From the NCBI GenBank assembly GCA_947632485.1, contig CANRPJ010000001.1, positions 62,001-126,000 on the forward strand: 64,000 nucleotides of DNA, written 5' to 3'. How positions within the stretch are numbered: the first letter of the stretch is position 1; each line of letters opens with the position of its first letter. The notes beneath the pieces are model-generated. The model worked only from the letters and a program-made list of their open reading frames with translations, did not search any database and had not been told where the DNA came from. The translations under genes and the position numbers were made by a program. Source of the stretch: an uncultured Muribaculaceae bacterium (GTDB lineage Bacteria; Bacteroidota; Bacteroidia; Bacteroidales; Muribaculaceae). Shown one piece after another: positions 41,844 through 51,961 of the stretch.

Positions 41844-44486
41844 TTATTCGTCTTGATTTTCTTCTGATTCTTCTATCGCATCGAGAGCTTTGTCCGCTTC
41901 GCGCTCAATCTTACGCTCCGCTTTAGCTACAGCCTCTTCGCTTCTCTCTTCGCTGATCTCTTCCTCCACTTCCTCTTCCGGATCATGATCTACCTTGCAC
42001 ACGCTTGCTATCGCATCGCCACGCTTGGTGAGATCAATCAGCTTTACTCCCTGTGCAGCCCTACCCATCACGCGAACATCTGCCACGTGCAGACGTAGAG
42101 TTACACCGCTTTGATTGATGATGACCAGATCGTTGGAGTCGTTCACATTTTTAATCGCTACCAGAGCTCCGGTCTTTTCAGTTACAGTAAGGGTTTTCAC
42201 ACCCTTTCCTCCACGGTTGGTGATTCGGTAGTCTTCAAGTTTAGAGCGCTTGCCATAGCCATTCTCCGATACCACCATCACCGTCTCATCGGGAGCGCCC
42301 GTCATAGTAATCATGCCTACTACCTCATCGTTTTCACCAAGGGTCATACCGCGCACACCGGTGGATACACGACCCATCTCGCGGACCTTCGATTCATGGA
42401 AACGGATTGCGCGGCCTTCACGGTCTGCCAGAATCACCTCTGCATTGCCATCGGTCATGCGCACCTGTATCACCTGATCATCTTCGCGGATCACGATTGC
42501 CTTGACACCATCGGCACGAGGACGCGAATAGGCCTCGAGCGATGTTTTCTTGATCAGACCCTGCTTGGTGCAGAAAATCAGATTATGGCTCTTCGTGAAC
42601 TCAGGATCATGGAGATGCTTCACGCGGATAAACGCATTGACAGCATCATCGCTATCTATATTAAGAAGATTCTGGATAGCGCGTCCTTTCGAGGATTTTG
42701 CACCTTCAGGAATCTCATAGACCTTAAGCCAGTAGCACTTACCCTTCTGCGTGAAGAAGAGCATATAATTATGGTTCGAGGCTGGATAGATATGCTCGAT
42801 GAAGTCTTTATCGCGGGTAGCACTTCCTTTTGATCCAAGCCCACCACGCGCCTGAGCACGGAACTCATTGAGTGGCGTACGCTTGATGTAGCCAAGATGC
42901 GAGATTGTGATAATCATCTCATCATCAGGGTAGAAATCTTCAGTGTTGAAATCTGCAGAGTTTACGTTGATCACAGTGCGCCGTTCGTCGCCAAACTTAT
43001 CCCGCACTTCGATCAGCTCATCTTTCATCACCTTCTTGCATTCCTCATCATTTTCAAGAATGGAATGGAGACGGGCTATCTCTTTCATAAGCGCCTCGTA
43101 GCGCTCGCGCAGAGTTTCAATTTCAAGGCCTGTAAGCTGACCCAGACGCATATCTACGATGGCCTTAGCCTGAACTTCATCAAGTTCGAACCGCTCCATA
43201 AGCCTTTCGCGGGCCTGCTCCTGAGTAGATGATTTGCGGATAATTGATATCACCTCATCTAAATTATCGCAGGCTATCATCAGGCCTTTCAGGATATGAG
43301 CTTTTTCTTCAGCTTTACGGAGCTCAAATCTGGTTCGCCTGATAACCACATCATGACGATGCGCCACGAACGATTCAAGAAGCTCTTTTAGCGTCAGCAG
43401 CTTAGGACGTCCGTTCACGAGAGCTACATTATTCACGTTGTAGCTCGTCTGGAGCTGCGTCATCTTAAAGAGCTTGTTGAGAACGACGCGGGCATTGGCC
43501 TCTCGCTTGATGTCGATAGTAATATCTACCTTTCCGCGGGCACTTGTATCGGTAATATCAGCTATACCTTCAATCTTCTTTTCCTCAACCAGATTGGCTA
43601 TACCTTCTACAAGTTCCGACTTAATCACTCCATAGGGGATTTCGGATATCACGATGCGGTCGCGTCCGTTATCGTCGGTCTCTATCTCAGCCTTGGCTCT
43701 CACCAGAATTCGTCCGCGTCCGGTTTCGTAGGCATCACGCACTCCACTAAGACCATAGATTTCTCCGCCTGTAGGGAAGTCAGGAGCCTTGATATATTGC
43801 ATCAGACCGTCGAGATCGAGATCAGGATTGTCAATGAGGGCAATCGAAGCATTGAGGGCTTCTGTCAGATTGTGAGGAGGCATATTGGTAGCCATTCCTA
43901 CCGCAATGCCTGAAGCGCCGTTGACGAGAAGGTTCGGGAAGCGCGTAGGAAGCACCGACGGCTCTGTCAGAGTATTGTCGTAGTTCTCTACAAAGTCTAC
44001 AGTGTCACTGTAAAGATCGCGCAGCATCTCTTCACCCATGCGCTCGAGCTTCACCTCAGTGTAACGCGCGGCAGCGGGGGAGTCTCCGTCAATAGACCCG
44101 AAATTGCCTTGACCGAACACAAGAGGGTAGCGCAACGACCAGTCCTGAGCAAGGCGAACCATAGTCAGATAGATCGAAGAATCGCCATGCGGGTGATATT
44201 TACCCATTACCTCACCGACTATACGAGCCGATTTCTTAGTATCGCCGGAGTAAGAGTTACCGAGCACGTCCATTCCATAAAGGACGCGTCGATGAACCGG
44301 CTTAAAGCCGTCTCTCACATCTGGAAGCGCGCGCGACACAATGACCGACATCGAATAGTCGATGTAGGCCGAGCGCATCTCGGAGTCAATGTCAATCGGG
44401 ATTATCCTATCGTCTTCTTGCATAATGTTTACTTTATTGTGGCCCAGAAGGCGCATGGCGTCTCGCATGGGCATAATAACGTACAA
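41844..44486 (-). CDS. gyrA: DNA gyrase subunit A (start probably the internal ATG at 44423)
   Basis: 880 aa; [42 protein letters not shown] GyrA-box; acidic C-terminal tail. Confidence 0.97.
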   Translation of the reverse strand: MYVIMPMRDAMRLLGHNKVNIMQEDDRIIPIDIDSEMRSAYIDYSMSVIVSRALPDVRDGFKPVHRRVLYGMDVLGNSYSGDTKKSARIVGEVMGKYHPHGDSSIYLTMVRLAQDWSLRYPLVFGQGNFGSIDGDSPAAARYTEVKLERMGEEMLRDLYSDTVDFVENYDNTLTEPSVLPTRFPNLLVNGASGIAVGMATNMPPHNLTEALNASIALIDNPDLDLDGLMQYIKAPDFPTGGEIYGLSGVRDAYETGRGRILVRAKAEIETDDNGRDRIVISEIPYGVIKSELVEGIANLVEEKKIEGIADITDTSARGKVDITIDIKREANARVVLNKLFKMTQLQTSYNVNNVALVNGRPKLLTLKELLESFVAHRHDVVIRRTRFELRKAEEKAHILKGLMIACDNLDEVISIIRKSSTQEQARERLMERFELDEVQAKAIVDMRLGQLTGLEIETLRERYEALMKEIARLHSILENDEECKKVMKDELIEVRDKFGDERRTVINVNSADFNTEDFYPDDEMIITISHLGYIKRTPLNEFRAQARGGLGSKGSATRDKDFIEHIYPASNHNYMLFFTQKGKCYWLKVYEIPEGAKSSKGRAIQNLLNIDSDDAVNAFIRVKHLHDPEFTKSHNLIFCTKQGLIKKTSLEAYSRPRADGVKAIVIREDDQVIQVRMTDGNAEVILADREGRAIRFHESKVREMGRVSTGVRGMTLGENDEVVGMITMTGAPDETVMVVSENGYGKRSKLEDYRITNRGGKGVKTLTVTEKTGALVAIKNVNDSNDLVIINQSGVTLRLHVADVRVMGRAAQGVKLIDLTKRGDAIASVCKVDHDPEEEVEEEISEERSEEAVAKAERKIEREADKALDAIEESEENQDE

Positions 44487-44631
44487 AATTACAAAAAAAT
44501 TTCCACAATCAAAAATCTGCTGCCTCCTACTTTATCCTGCCCATAGCTTTTTATCCGCTGACTGAACAAGACCTCTCCATCATTGTTTAATTAAAGTTAA
44601 TTGATACTTAGATGGCAATATTTGCTTGTTC

Positions 44632-44647
44632 TGGCACGATTATTGCT
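44632..44647 (+). promoter_or_regulatory. Candidate sigma-54 (-24/-12) promoter upstream of clpC
   Basis: TGGCACG-ATTA-TTGCT, exact match to TGGCACG-N4-TTGC(A/T) with GG-N10-GC spacing; 28 nt before the ATG at 44676. Confidence 0.6.
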
Positions 44648-44675
44648 ATATACATCAGTAAAGACTGACTTATTT

Positions 44676-47198
44676 ATGATGCGAAATGACTATTCCAAGC
44701 AGTTCAGGCCCATACTGGAGGTGGCATTCGAGGAATGTCGCAGATTCGGTTCGCCGGTAATTACCAGTGACCATTTTATGTTGGGCGCACTGCGAAACCC
44801 TGATAACTATGCGGTTAAAATCCTCAGGCAGCTGAAGGTGCCTGTGGAGCAGATTATCATGGAGCTGGAGGCTCATATTAATGAGCGCACCTCAGTGATT
44901 GAAGCTACTACGCTTTTTGAGCAGCAGTACAAGATTGCAGTGCCTGCTATCAGACATCTGCAGCTGGCTACTTCTGAGGCCCGCAAGATGGGGGCACATA
45001 CAATCGGAGGAGAGCATATAATACTGGCTCTGATGCACGATGAGCGCGGTATGGACAGCGAGTTTCTCAAGCATATCAAGAAGGAATATCTGAATTTCGA
45101 TATCTCGGTTCAGAATGTTTCATTTGATCCCAGAATGGGTCATGACTTCACTGAAGAAGATGATGATGACGAAGCTCCGGGTTCAGACTCCCCGTCGAAA
45201 GGCCGCAGCCCGAAAGCCTCGTCAGGCTCTGACACGCCGGCTCTTGATAAGTTCGGCTATGATATGACGGCTGCCGCTGCCGCCGGTAAGCTCGATCCCG
45301 TAGTGGGAAGGGCTAACGAGATTGAGCGTCTGGCTCAGATCTTGTCGCGCCGGAAGAAAAATAATCCTGTGCTTATCGGTGAGCCCGGAGTCGGTAAATC
45401 TGCTATTGTAGAGGGTCTGGCTCTGCGTATTACTCAGAGAAAGGTGAGCCGCTTGCTTTTCGACAAGCGCGTTGTGGCTCTCGATATGGCGGGAATGGTA
45501 GCCGGCACCAAGTATCGCGGACAGTTTGAAGAGCGAATAAAGGCGGTAGTAGATGAGCTGAGCAAGCACCCTGAGATTATTCTCTTTATCGATGAGCTTC
45601 ATACGATAGTGGGAGCTGGAGGCGCACAGGGCTCAATGGACGCTGCGAATCTGCTGAAACCGGCTCTTGCACGCGGCGAGATACAATGTATCGGTGCTAC
45701 CACGCTCGATGAGTATCGCCAGAACATTGAGAAAGACGGAGCTCTTGAGCGTCGTTTTCAGAAGGTGATTGTAGAGCCTACTTCTCCTGAGGAGACTCTG
45801 GAGATTCTCCGTCAGGTTAAGGAGAAATATGAGGATCACCATAATGTGAACTATACCGATGAGGCTCTTCAGGCATGTGTGAATCTTACGGAGCGCTATG
45901 TGAGCGACCGCAATTTCCCCGATAAGGCTCTCGATGCCCTTGATGAGGCGGGTTCGCGTGTGCACATAACCAATATCGTGGTGCCCGAGGAGATTGAGCG
46001 CCTCGAAAATGCGATTGAGGAGACGAGCAAAGAGAAGCTCGCGGCTGCCAAGGCTCAGGATTTTGAATACGCCGCAGGCCTTCGCGACAAAGAAGCGAAG
46101 CAGCGGGCGGAGCTCGAGACAGCTAAGAAAAACTGGGAAAAGAGCCTTGACAGAGACCGCCAGGATGTAGATGAGGAGAAGGTTGCCGAAGTAGTAGCGA
46201 TGATGACAGGCGTGCCTACTCAACGAATAGCTCAGGCTGAAGGATCGCGTCTGCTGGAAATGGGGCAGAAGCTTGAAGGGCAGATTATCGGACAAGACGA
46301 TGCTATCAAGAGGATTGTGAAAGCTATCCAGCGCAATCGTGTAGGTCTGAAAGACCCCAACAAACCTATAGGCACATTCATGTTCCTTGGTCCCACAGGT
46401 GTAGGTAAAACTCATCTTGCCAAGAAACTTGCAGAATATCTCTTCGACTCTTCCGATGCGCTTATCCGCATGGATATGAGCGAATATATGGAGAAATTCT
46501 CAGTGTCGCGTCTCGTGGGCGCGCCTCCGGGATATGTAGGTTATGAGGAGGGCGGACAGCTTACGGAAAAGGTTCGTCGTCGTCCTTACTCAGTAGTACT
46601 GCTTGATGAGATTGAGAAAGCACATCCCGATGTGTTCAATATTCTCCTCCAGGTGCTTGATGAAGGTCGCCTCACCGACAGCCTCGGGCGCAAGATCGAT
46701 TTCAAGAATACGATCCTGATAATGACGAGCAATATCGGTAGCCGTCAGCTCAAGGATTTTGGCGCAGGTGTAGGTTTCAACACTGGTGAGGTCTCAAAAG
46801 AGATGGCCCATAGCGTAATATCCAAGGCGCTTAATAAAGCGTTCTCTCCGGAGTTCCTGAATCGAGTTGACGATATCGTGATGTTTAATCCTCTCGATAA
46901 GCCTGCGATTTTCAAGATCATCGATATCGAGCTCAGAGATTTCCACAAGCGTGTGGAAAAGCTTGGCTACAGGCTTAACCTCACCGATGAGGCCAAAAAC
47001 TTCATTGCGGAAAAGGGTTATGACCGCAATTTCGGTGCGCGTCCTCTTAAGAGGGCTATTCAGAAGTATCTGGAAGATAGCCTTGCAGAACTGATGCTTC
47101 AGCTCAATGCAGAGGGTAAGGTAGGAGGCACTATCGATGCTACCTACACCGAAGGTGACGAGGCTCCGAAACTAACATATCGCGACGCTACAGAGTGA
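44676..47198 (+). CDS. clpC: ATP-dependent Clp protease ATP-binding subunit (ClpC type); ORF track extends 5' to 44601
   Basis: Clp_N domain, two AAA+ modules ([24 protein letters not shown]), UVR-like middle region. Confidence 0.95.
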   Translation: MMRNDYSKQFRPILEVAFEECRRFGSPVITSDHFMLGALRNPDNYAVKILRQLKVPVEQIIMELEAHINERTSVIEATTLFEQQYKIAVPAIRHLQLATSEARKMGAHTIGGEHIILALMHDERGMDSEFLKHIKKEYLNFDISVQNVSFDPRMGHDFTEEDDDDEAPGSDSPSKGRSPKASSGSDTPALDKFGYDMTAAAAAGKLDPVVGRANEIERLAQILSRRKKNNPVLIGEPGVGKSAIVEGLALRITQRKVSRLLFDKRVVALDMAGMVAGTKYRGQFEERIKAVVDELSKHPEIILFIDELHTIVGAGGAQGSMDAANLLKPALARGEIQCIGATTLDEYRQNIEKDGALERRFQKVIVEPTSPEETLEILRQVKEKYEDHHNVNYTDEALQACVNLTERYVSDRNFPDKALDALDEAGSRVHITNIVVPEEIERLENAIEETSKEKLAAAKAQDFEYAAGLRDKEAKQRAELETAKKNWEKSLDRDRQDVDEEKVAEVVAMMTGVPTQRIAQAEGSRLLEMGQKLEGQIIGQDDAIKRIVKAIQRNRVGLKDPNKPIGTFMFLGPTGVGKTHLAKKLAEYLFDSSDALIRMDMSEYMEKFSVSRLVGAPPGYVGYEEGGQLTEKVRRRPYSVVLLDEIEKAHPDVFNILLQVLDEGRLTDSLGRKIDFKNTILIMTSNIGSRQLKDFGAGVGFNTGEVSKEMAHSVISKALNKAFSPEFLNRVDDIVMFNPLDKPAIFKIIDIELRDFHKRVEKLGYRLNLTDEAKNFIAEKGYDRNFGARPLKRAIQKYLEDSLAELMLQLNAEGKVGGTIDATYTEGDEAPKLTYRDATE

Positions 47199-47719
47199 AA
47201 CGAATAGGAATAATAAGCGACACCCATTCATACTGGGACGATCGCTATGCCACTTACTTCGCCGGCTGTCAGGAAATCTGGCACGCCGGCGATGTCGGTG
47301 ATATAACGATACTTGAACGGCTGTCAGAAATAGCTCCGGTAAGAGCTGTGAGCGGTAATGTAGATCATGGCGAAGTGCGTCGCCGCTGTCCAGAGGTAGA
47401 TATTTTCCAATGTGAGGGCGTGAAGGTGATGCTTCGTCACATAGGAGGTTATCCTGGCAAATGGGCTCCGGGAGTGAAGAAAGCCTTAAAGGAGGAGGGC
47501 ATAAAACTTGCTGTATGCGGTCATAGCCATATCCTTAAGGTGATATATGACCGCGAGCTCGATCTTCTCCACATAAACCCCGGAGCGGCAGGTCTGCAAG
47601 GCTGGCAGCAGGTGCGCACCCTGATAAAGCTAACCATCGACGGCTCAGATATGCGCGACTGCGAGATTATCGAGCTTGGGAAGTCGGGACAGAAGAATCA
47701 GAAGAGCGAGGCCACCTGA
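47195..47719 (+). CDS. YfcE/MJ0936-family metallophosphodiesterase
   Basis: 174 aa; ISDTHSYWD, HAGDVGD, VSGNVD, CGHSHILK, LHINPGA; 4-nt overlap with clpC. Confidence 0.9.
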   Translation: MKRIGIISDTHSYWDDRYATYFAGCQEIWHAGDVGDITILERLSEIAPVRAVSGNVDHGEVRRRCPEVDIFQCEGVKVMLRHIGGYPGKWAPGVKKALKEEGIKLAVCGHSHILKVIYDRELDLLHINPGAAGLQGWQQVRTLIKLTIDGSDMRDCEIIELGKSGQKNQKSEAT

Positions 47720-50139
47720 AAGGTGATAAAGGCCAGAAGCCATGCCAACGCCGTGTTGTAAAGAGCTGAGAAGGCTGCATAGCGCCAGGAACCGGTTTCC
47801 CTCGATATGGCTGCCAGTGTGGCTATACAGGGGAAATAGATCAGTACAAACACCATGAAGGCCAAGGCTTTTTGAGGAGTGAACGGTGATTTTCCGGTTA
47901 CGGGTGAAGGCGTTTTGAGTCTGGCCGACAGGGCATCGGCATCGTCATTGCCTACATAGAGCACCCCAAGAGTGCTTACCACGACCTCTTTTGCCGCTGC
48001 TCCTGCCATCAGCGATACGCATACTTTCCAGTCGAAATCCATGGGCTCTACAACGGGTTCGCAGAAGCGCCCGACGTAGCCTAAAATGGAGTGAGACTGC
48101 TGGTAGTCATAAAGCACGAGATTTTCCTGTTCTTCCGGAGCTAAGCCATCGGCAGTAGCCGACATCTCTGACAGGGCCGTCTGCGTATAGCTTTCGGGCA
48201 CCTGTTCTTTCGTATATCTGGGGAAATATGAGAGAGCCCAGATAATAATAGAGGCCACGAGGATAAGGCCGCCCATTTTCTTGAGATATTGCTCAGCCTT
48301 ACTCCACATATTGCGCAGAGTAGCCTTCGCTGTCGGAATGCGGTATGGCGGCAGCTCCATCACGAATGGAGTCTCATCAGGACCGAACCAGAATCTTCTA
48401 AGGAGTCGGGCAGTAATAACGGCTATCACTATACCGAGCAGATACAGTCCGAAAAACACCCATGCGCCCTGCTTCGGGAAAAAGGCTCCCACAAGCAGCA
48501 CGTAGATGGGAATCCTCGCCGAGCAGCTCATGAACGGATTTACGAGAATCGTGATAAGTCTGCTTGATTTGCTCTCAATTATGCGGGTGCTCATAATCGC
48601 CGGCACATTGCAGCCGAATCCCATCACCAAGGGAATAAAGGATTTGCCGTGTAGCCCCATCTTGTGCATGAGCTTATCCATGATGAAAGCCACGCGGGCC
48701 ATATAGCCTGAATCCTCCATAAACGATATGAAGAAATAGAGAATCAGAATGTTAGGAAGGAACACAATCACTCCTCCCACACCTCCGATTATTCCATCGA
48801 GAAGGAGATCTTTCAGCGGGCCTTCCGCCATACCGGTTCCGACCATGCCTGAGATCCAGGAGACCAGATTCTCTATCCATTCCATAGGGTAGGAGCCGAT
48901 CTGGAAGGTGGCCCAGAAGGTGAGCCACATCACGAAGAAGAAAATCGGGAATCCGAATAACTTATTGGTTACGAAGGCATCAATTATCTGAGTGGATTTT
49001 TGTTCCTTGTTCGGATTCTCAAGAAAGGTCTCGGCCAGCGCTCCCTGAATAAAGCCGTATTTCTCAGCGGCAATCACGGCGCTTGCTTTCTCTCCCAGAC
49101 GCCTGGAAATCTTTTCAGCCTCGATGTCACGTTGCGAAATAAGCTCCTCATAGCCCGGCACATCGGCAAGCATTCTCTCTACTTCCGGGTCGCCTTCAAG
49201 CAGCTTGATGGCAAGATAGCGCGGTGAGAAATGAGCCGTGACTTCCGGGTTCGCCTTGAGGGCATCTTTGAGGACACTTACGCTCTTCTCTACGTCAGAC
49301 CCCATTTTCACGTGGATATGGCGCATATCGGGGTTCCGAAGCTCGTAGACATCGATAATCGTATCAAGAAGCTTATCAATACCTTTTCCCAGCTTTGCAG
49401 TGGTCGGCACGACAGGCACCCCGAGAAGCTTTCCGAGATTCTCGTAGTCGAGCACGCTTTTGCTGCGCTCGAGCTCGTCGTACATATTCAGATCGATCAC
49501 CACACTGCGGTTCATATCGATCAGCTCTGTGGTGAGATAAAGATTTCTCTCCAGATTGGAGGCGACTACCACATTTACGATCACATCAGGCGTATTCTCC
49601 CTCAGATACCGGAGCACATAGAGCTCCTCCGGGGAATAGGCAGAAAGGGAATAGGTGCCGGGAAGATCCACGATGTTGAGCCGGTAGCCCCGATACTTCA
49701 CCTGGCCTTCTTTAGCGCCTACAGTAACTCCGGCATAATTGCCCGTATGCTCGCGGGCGCCGCTAACAATATTGAACAGCGAGGTCTTTCCGCAATTTGG
49801 ATTGCCGATCAAGGCTACGTTGATCACCCTGTCACCACGCACCTCGAGCAGCTCGCTATCATCGTGGGTCGCAGTGTCAATACCGTGAGGTTCAGGAGCA
49901 TGACGGTTCCAATCTTCTACAGATGTAACCTCTATCAGAGCCGCTTTAGCACGCCTCAGCGAAACCTCATAGCCCATCAGGGAATATTTCACGGGATCCT
50001 GGAGAGGCGCGTTGAGAAGCACTTTCACCTTCCTGCCGCGCACAAACCCCATCTCCATGACGCGTTTGCGGAATGCGCCATGACCCAGTATTTTTGTAAT
50101 CACACCTTCTTGACCCGGTTCCAGATCTGAAAGTCGCAT
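47698..50139 (-). CDS. feoB: FeoA-FeoB fusion ferrous iron transporter
   Basis: 813 aa; N-terminal FeoA SH3-like domain, G1 GNPNCGKTSLFN, G3 VDLPGTYSLSAYS, Gate motifs. Confidence 0.96.
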   Translation of the reverse strand: MRLSDLEPGQEGVITKILGHGAFRKRVMEMGFVRGRKVKVLLNAPLQDPVKYSLMGYEVSLRRAKAALIEVTSVEDWNRHAPEPHGIDTATHDDSELLEVRGDRVINVALIGNPNCGKTSLFNIVSGAREHTGNYAGVTVGAKEGQVKYRGYRLNIVDLPGTYSLSAYSPEELYVLRYLRENTPDVIVNVVVASNLERNLYLTTELIDMNRSVVIDLNMYDELERSKSVLDYENLGKLLGVPVVPTTAKLGKGIDKLLDTIIDVYELRNPDMRHIHVKMGSDVEKSVSVLKDALKANPEVTAHFSPRYLAIKLLEGDPEVERMLADVPGYEELISQRDIEAEKISRRLGEKASAVIAAEKYGFIQGALAETFLENPNKEQKSTQIIDAFVTNKLFGFPIFFFVMWLTFWATFQIGSYPMEWIENLVSWISGMVGTGMAEGPLKDLLLDGIIGGVGGVIVFLPNILILYFFISFMEDSGYMARVAFIMDKLMHKMGLHGKSFIPLVMGFGCNVPAIMSTRIIESKSSRLITILVNPFMSCSARIPIYVLLVGAFFPKQGAWVFFGLYLLGIVIAVITARLLRRFWFGPDETPFVMELPPYRIPTAKATLRNMWSKAEQYLKKMGGLILVASIIIWALSYFPRYTKEQVPESYTQTALSEMSATADGLAPEEQENLVLYDYQQSHSILGYVGRFCEPVVEPMDFDWKVCVSLMAGAAAKEVVVSTLGVLYVGNDDADALSARLKTPSPVTGKSPFTPQKALAFMVFVLIYFPCIATLAAISRETGSWRYAAFSALYNTALAWLLAFITFQVASLF

Positions 50140-50165
50140 AAGTCTCTTCTCCTTCTTTTCTTCTG

Positions 50166-50199
50166 CAAAAATACTGATTTTATAGCCTGTGGCGGCAAA
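50166..50199 (-). promoter_or_regulatory. Candidate Bacteroidetes-type promoter of feoAB
   Basis: Minus strand TTTG (50196-50199) and TATTTTTG (50166-50173), spacer 22 nt. Confidence 0.45.
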
Positions 50200-50211
50200 G
50201 TGGCTTAAAAA

Positions 50212-50229
50212 ATACCTAATATTAGGTAT
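50212..50229. promoter_or_regulatory. 18-bp perfect palindrome upstream of feoAB
   Basis: ATACCTAATATTAGGTAT; candidate metalloregulator operator or AT-rich terminator. Confidence 0.5.
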
Positions 50230-50241
50230 CTTTAATTTGTG

Positions 50242-51498
50242 CTACAGATCCAGAGAATTTTCATTTAGCAGAAAATCATAGATTCCGATTGTGGTAATTC
50301 CTGCCTCGTTTGTCAAAACAGGAGTATCCTCGCCGACAATAATTATTTTCCTGAATGAATCGTCGATATTGCGCAGTGAGGCTTCTTCCTGTTTCTACTT
50401 CTCTTCGTCCGGCATTCGATAAGAAGACTGGATATAGTAGCGTCTGCTGCCCATATTGCATACAAAATCCACCTCAAACCGTTTTCTTTCCCGGCTTCCA
50501 TCATCTTTTCTAAGTTGAACCGGTACAACACCAACGTCAACATTGAAACCACGCACACGCAATTCGTTGTAGATCACATTCTCCATCAGATGTGAAGGCT
50601 CAGTCTGCCGGAAATTAAGCAGGGTATTACGCAGCCCGCAGTCCGTGAAGTAATACTTTTGCGGGCTGTCAATATACCGTTTCCCTTTGACATCATAGCG
50701 GCTTGCCTTCTCCACAAGGAATGAATCACAAATATACTCCAGATACGATGTCAGCGTCATACGGTTGACTTTCATATGTTTTACACTCTCGAATGTGTTG
50801 GTGAGTTTAGTCGGATTTGTCAACGCGCCGATATCAGATGCAAGAATATTGAGCAGATCATTAAGCATCTCTGTGTTCTTGATACCGTATCGCTCCTTTA
50901 TATCCTTGATATAGGTATGTGTAAAAAGCCCCTTCAGATACTCGTTCTTTTCTTCCTCAGATGATTTCTGAACAACCTGGGGCAGCCCTCCGAAAAGCAT
51001 ATAGGTTGTCAGTGCGCGGTCTTTCTGTAGGTTCATATAAGGGAAGACCTCACCAAAGCTTAGGGGGTAAAGCTTTATTTCGTCTCCTCGCCCTCTGAAT
51101 GTAGTGATTACATCTTTTGATTGGAACCGCGCGTTGCTGCCTTTTACATATACGTCGGCATTATGCATATTCAGATTACTGTTGAGCACATCTTCAAACT
51201 CATTTACATGTTGGATTTCATCAATCATTATGTAATGGACGGCGTCATCGGTCAGCCTTGAGTCGATGTATTCAAGCAGTGAATCCGGGTCGCGTAGTTT
51301 TTTGTTTCGCCTGTCCTCAAGGTTAATGGTTATGATATGGTCGTTGTCCACATCCTGCTCCTTTAGCCATACGGCGTAAAGGGTTGACAACAGGAAAGAT
51401 TTGCCACAGCGTCTTACGCCTGTGACAATCTTAATCATTCCGTTGTGTCTGCGTGAAATGAGCTTCTGTAGATATAGGGGTATAATGCCTTTTGTCAA
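50242..51498 (-). pseudogene. DUF4143-type AAA ATPase interrupted by an in-frame TAG (50395-50397)
   Basis: VTGVRRCGKSFLL Walker A; IMIDEIQHV Walker B; after ...SSYRMPDEEK* the same frame continues for 50 codons (KQEEASLRNIDDSFRKIIIVGEDTPVLTNEAGITTIGIYDFLLNENSLDL) that read as the normal C-terminus. Confidence 0.85.
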
Positions 51499-51961
51499 AT
51501 ATTGTGCCTTGTCACACTTATTGACAATGCGAATATAGCTGTATTTATTGATTCTACCAATAGAAAAACAAATAATGGGACTAATTATTTATCATGCAGC
51601 ATTCCGGAGGGTGCTATTTTGCGTTGAACGGTCAGCCCTATCTTTGCGACAATGAATTGAAAATTGCCGAATACATATTGAAATAAAAGCGCAATGAGGC
51701 AAATCGCCCCTATGATGAAGGCGATGCAACAAATGGTAAGGGTCTTTGAGTTTCCAAAACCTCCCTCAAAGTGCATAATGCGCGGTAAAGTTCCTTATTC
51801 AGCGAAAGTTCGCCACTCCGAAGCGACAGTCCGAATACAACAAGCCTCCTCGGTGGTGTCCGAGAAGGCGTATGAGTTAGCGATTGAAGCCGGACAGTGG
51901 AGACCGAGGCTCCGTTCACGAAAGCGTGGCTGCGCTGCCGCAACGCCCAAATCATCTTAAA

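Noticed and set aside
44613-44625. Second possible sigma-54 site (TGGCAATATTTGC) upstream of clpC
   Set aside because: GG to GC spacing is 8 nt rather than the required 10.
45633-46415. 260-aa minus-strand ORF inside clpC
   Set aside because: Antisense to conserved AAA+ sequence; composition (Leu/His/Ser-rich) typical of a shadow ORF.
49231-50130. 299-aa plus-strand ORF opposite feoAB
   Set aside because: Antisense to the conserved FeoA/G-domain sequence; no protein family signal.
50242-50397. Genome-wide recoding of UAG as an explanation for the interrupted ATPase
   Set aside because: Other genes end normally in TAG (ndh at 7419-7421, dnaE at 15518-15520, the SpoU methyltransferase at 3817-3819), so UAG is a functional stop here.
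51710-51955. Short ORFs on both strands in 51.58-51.96 kb as genuine proteins
   Set aside because: Overlapping ORFs in opposing frames, low-complexity Arg/Ser/Thr composition, no start context or domain; treated as non-coding or decayed.
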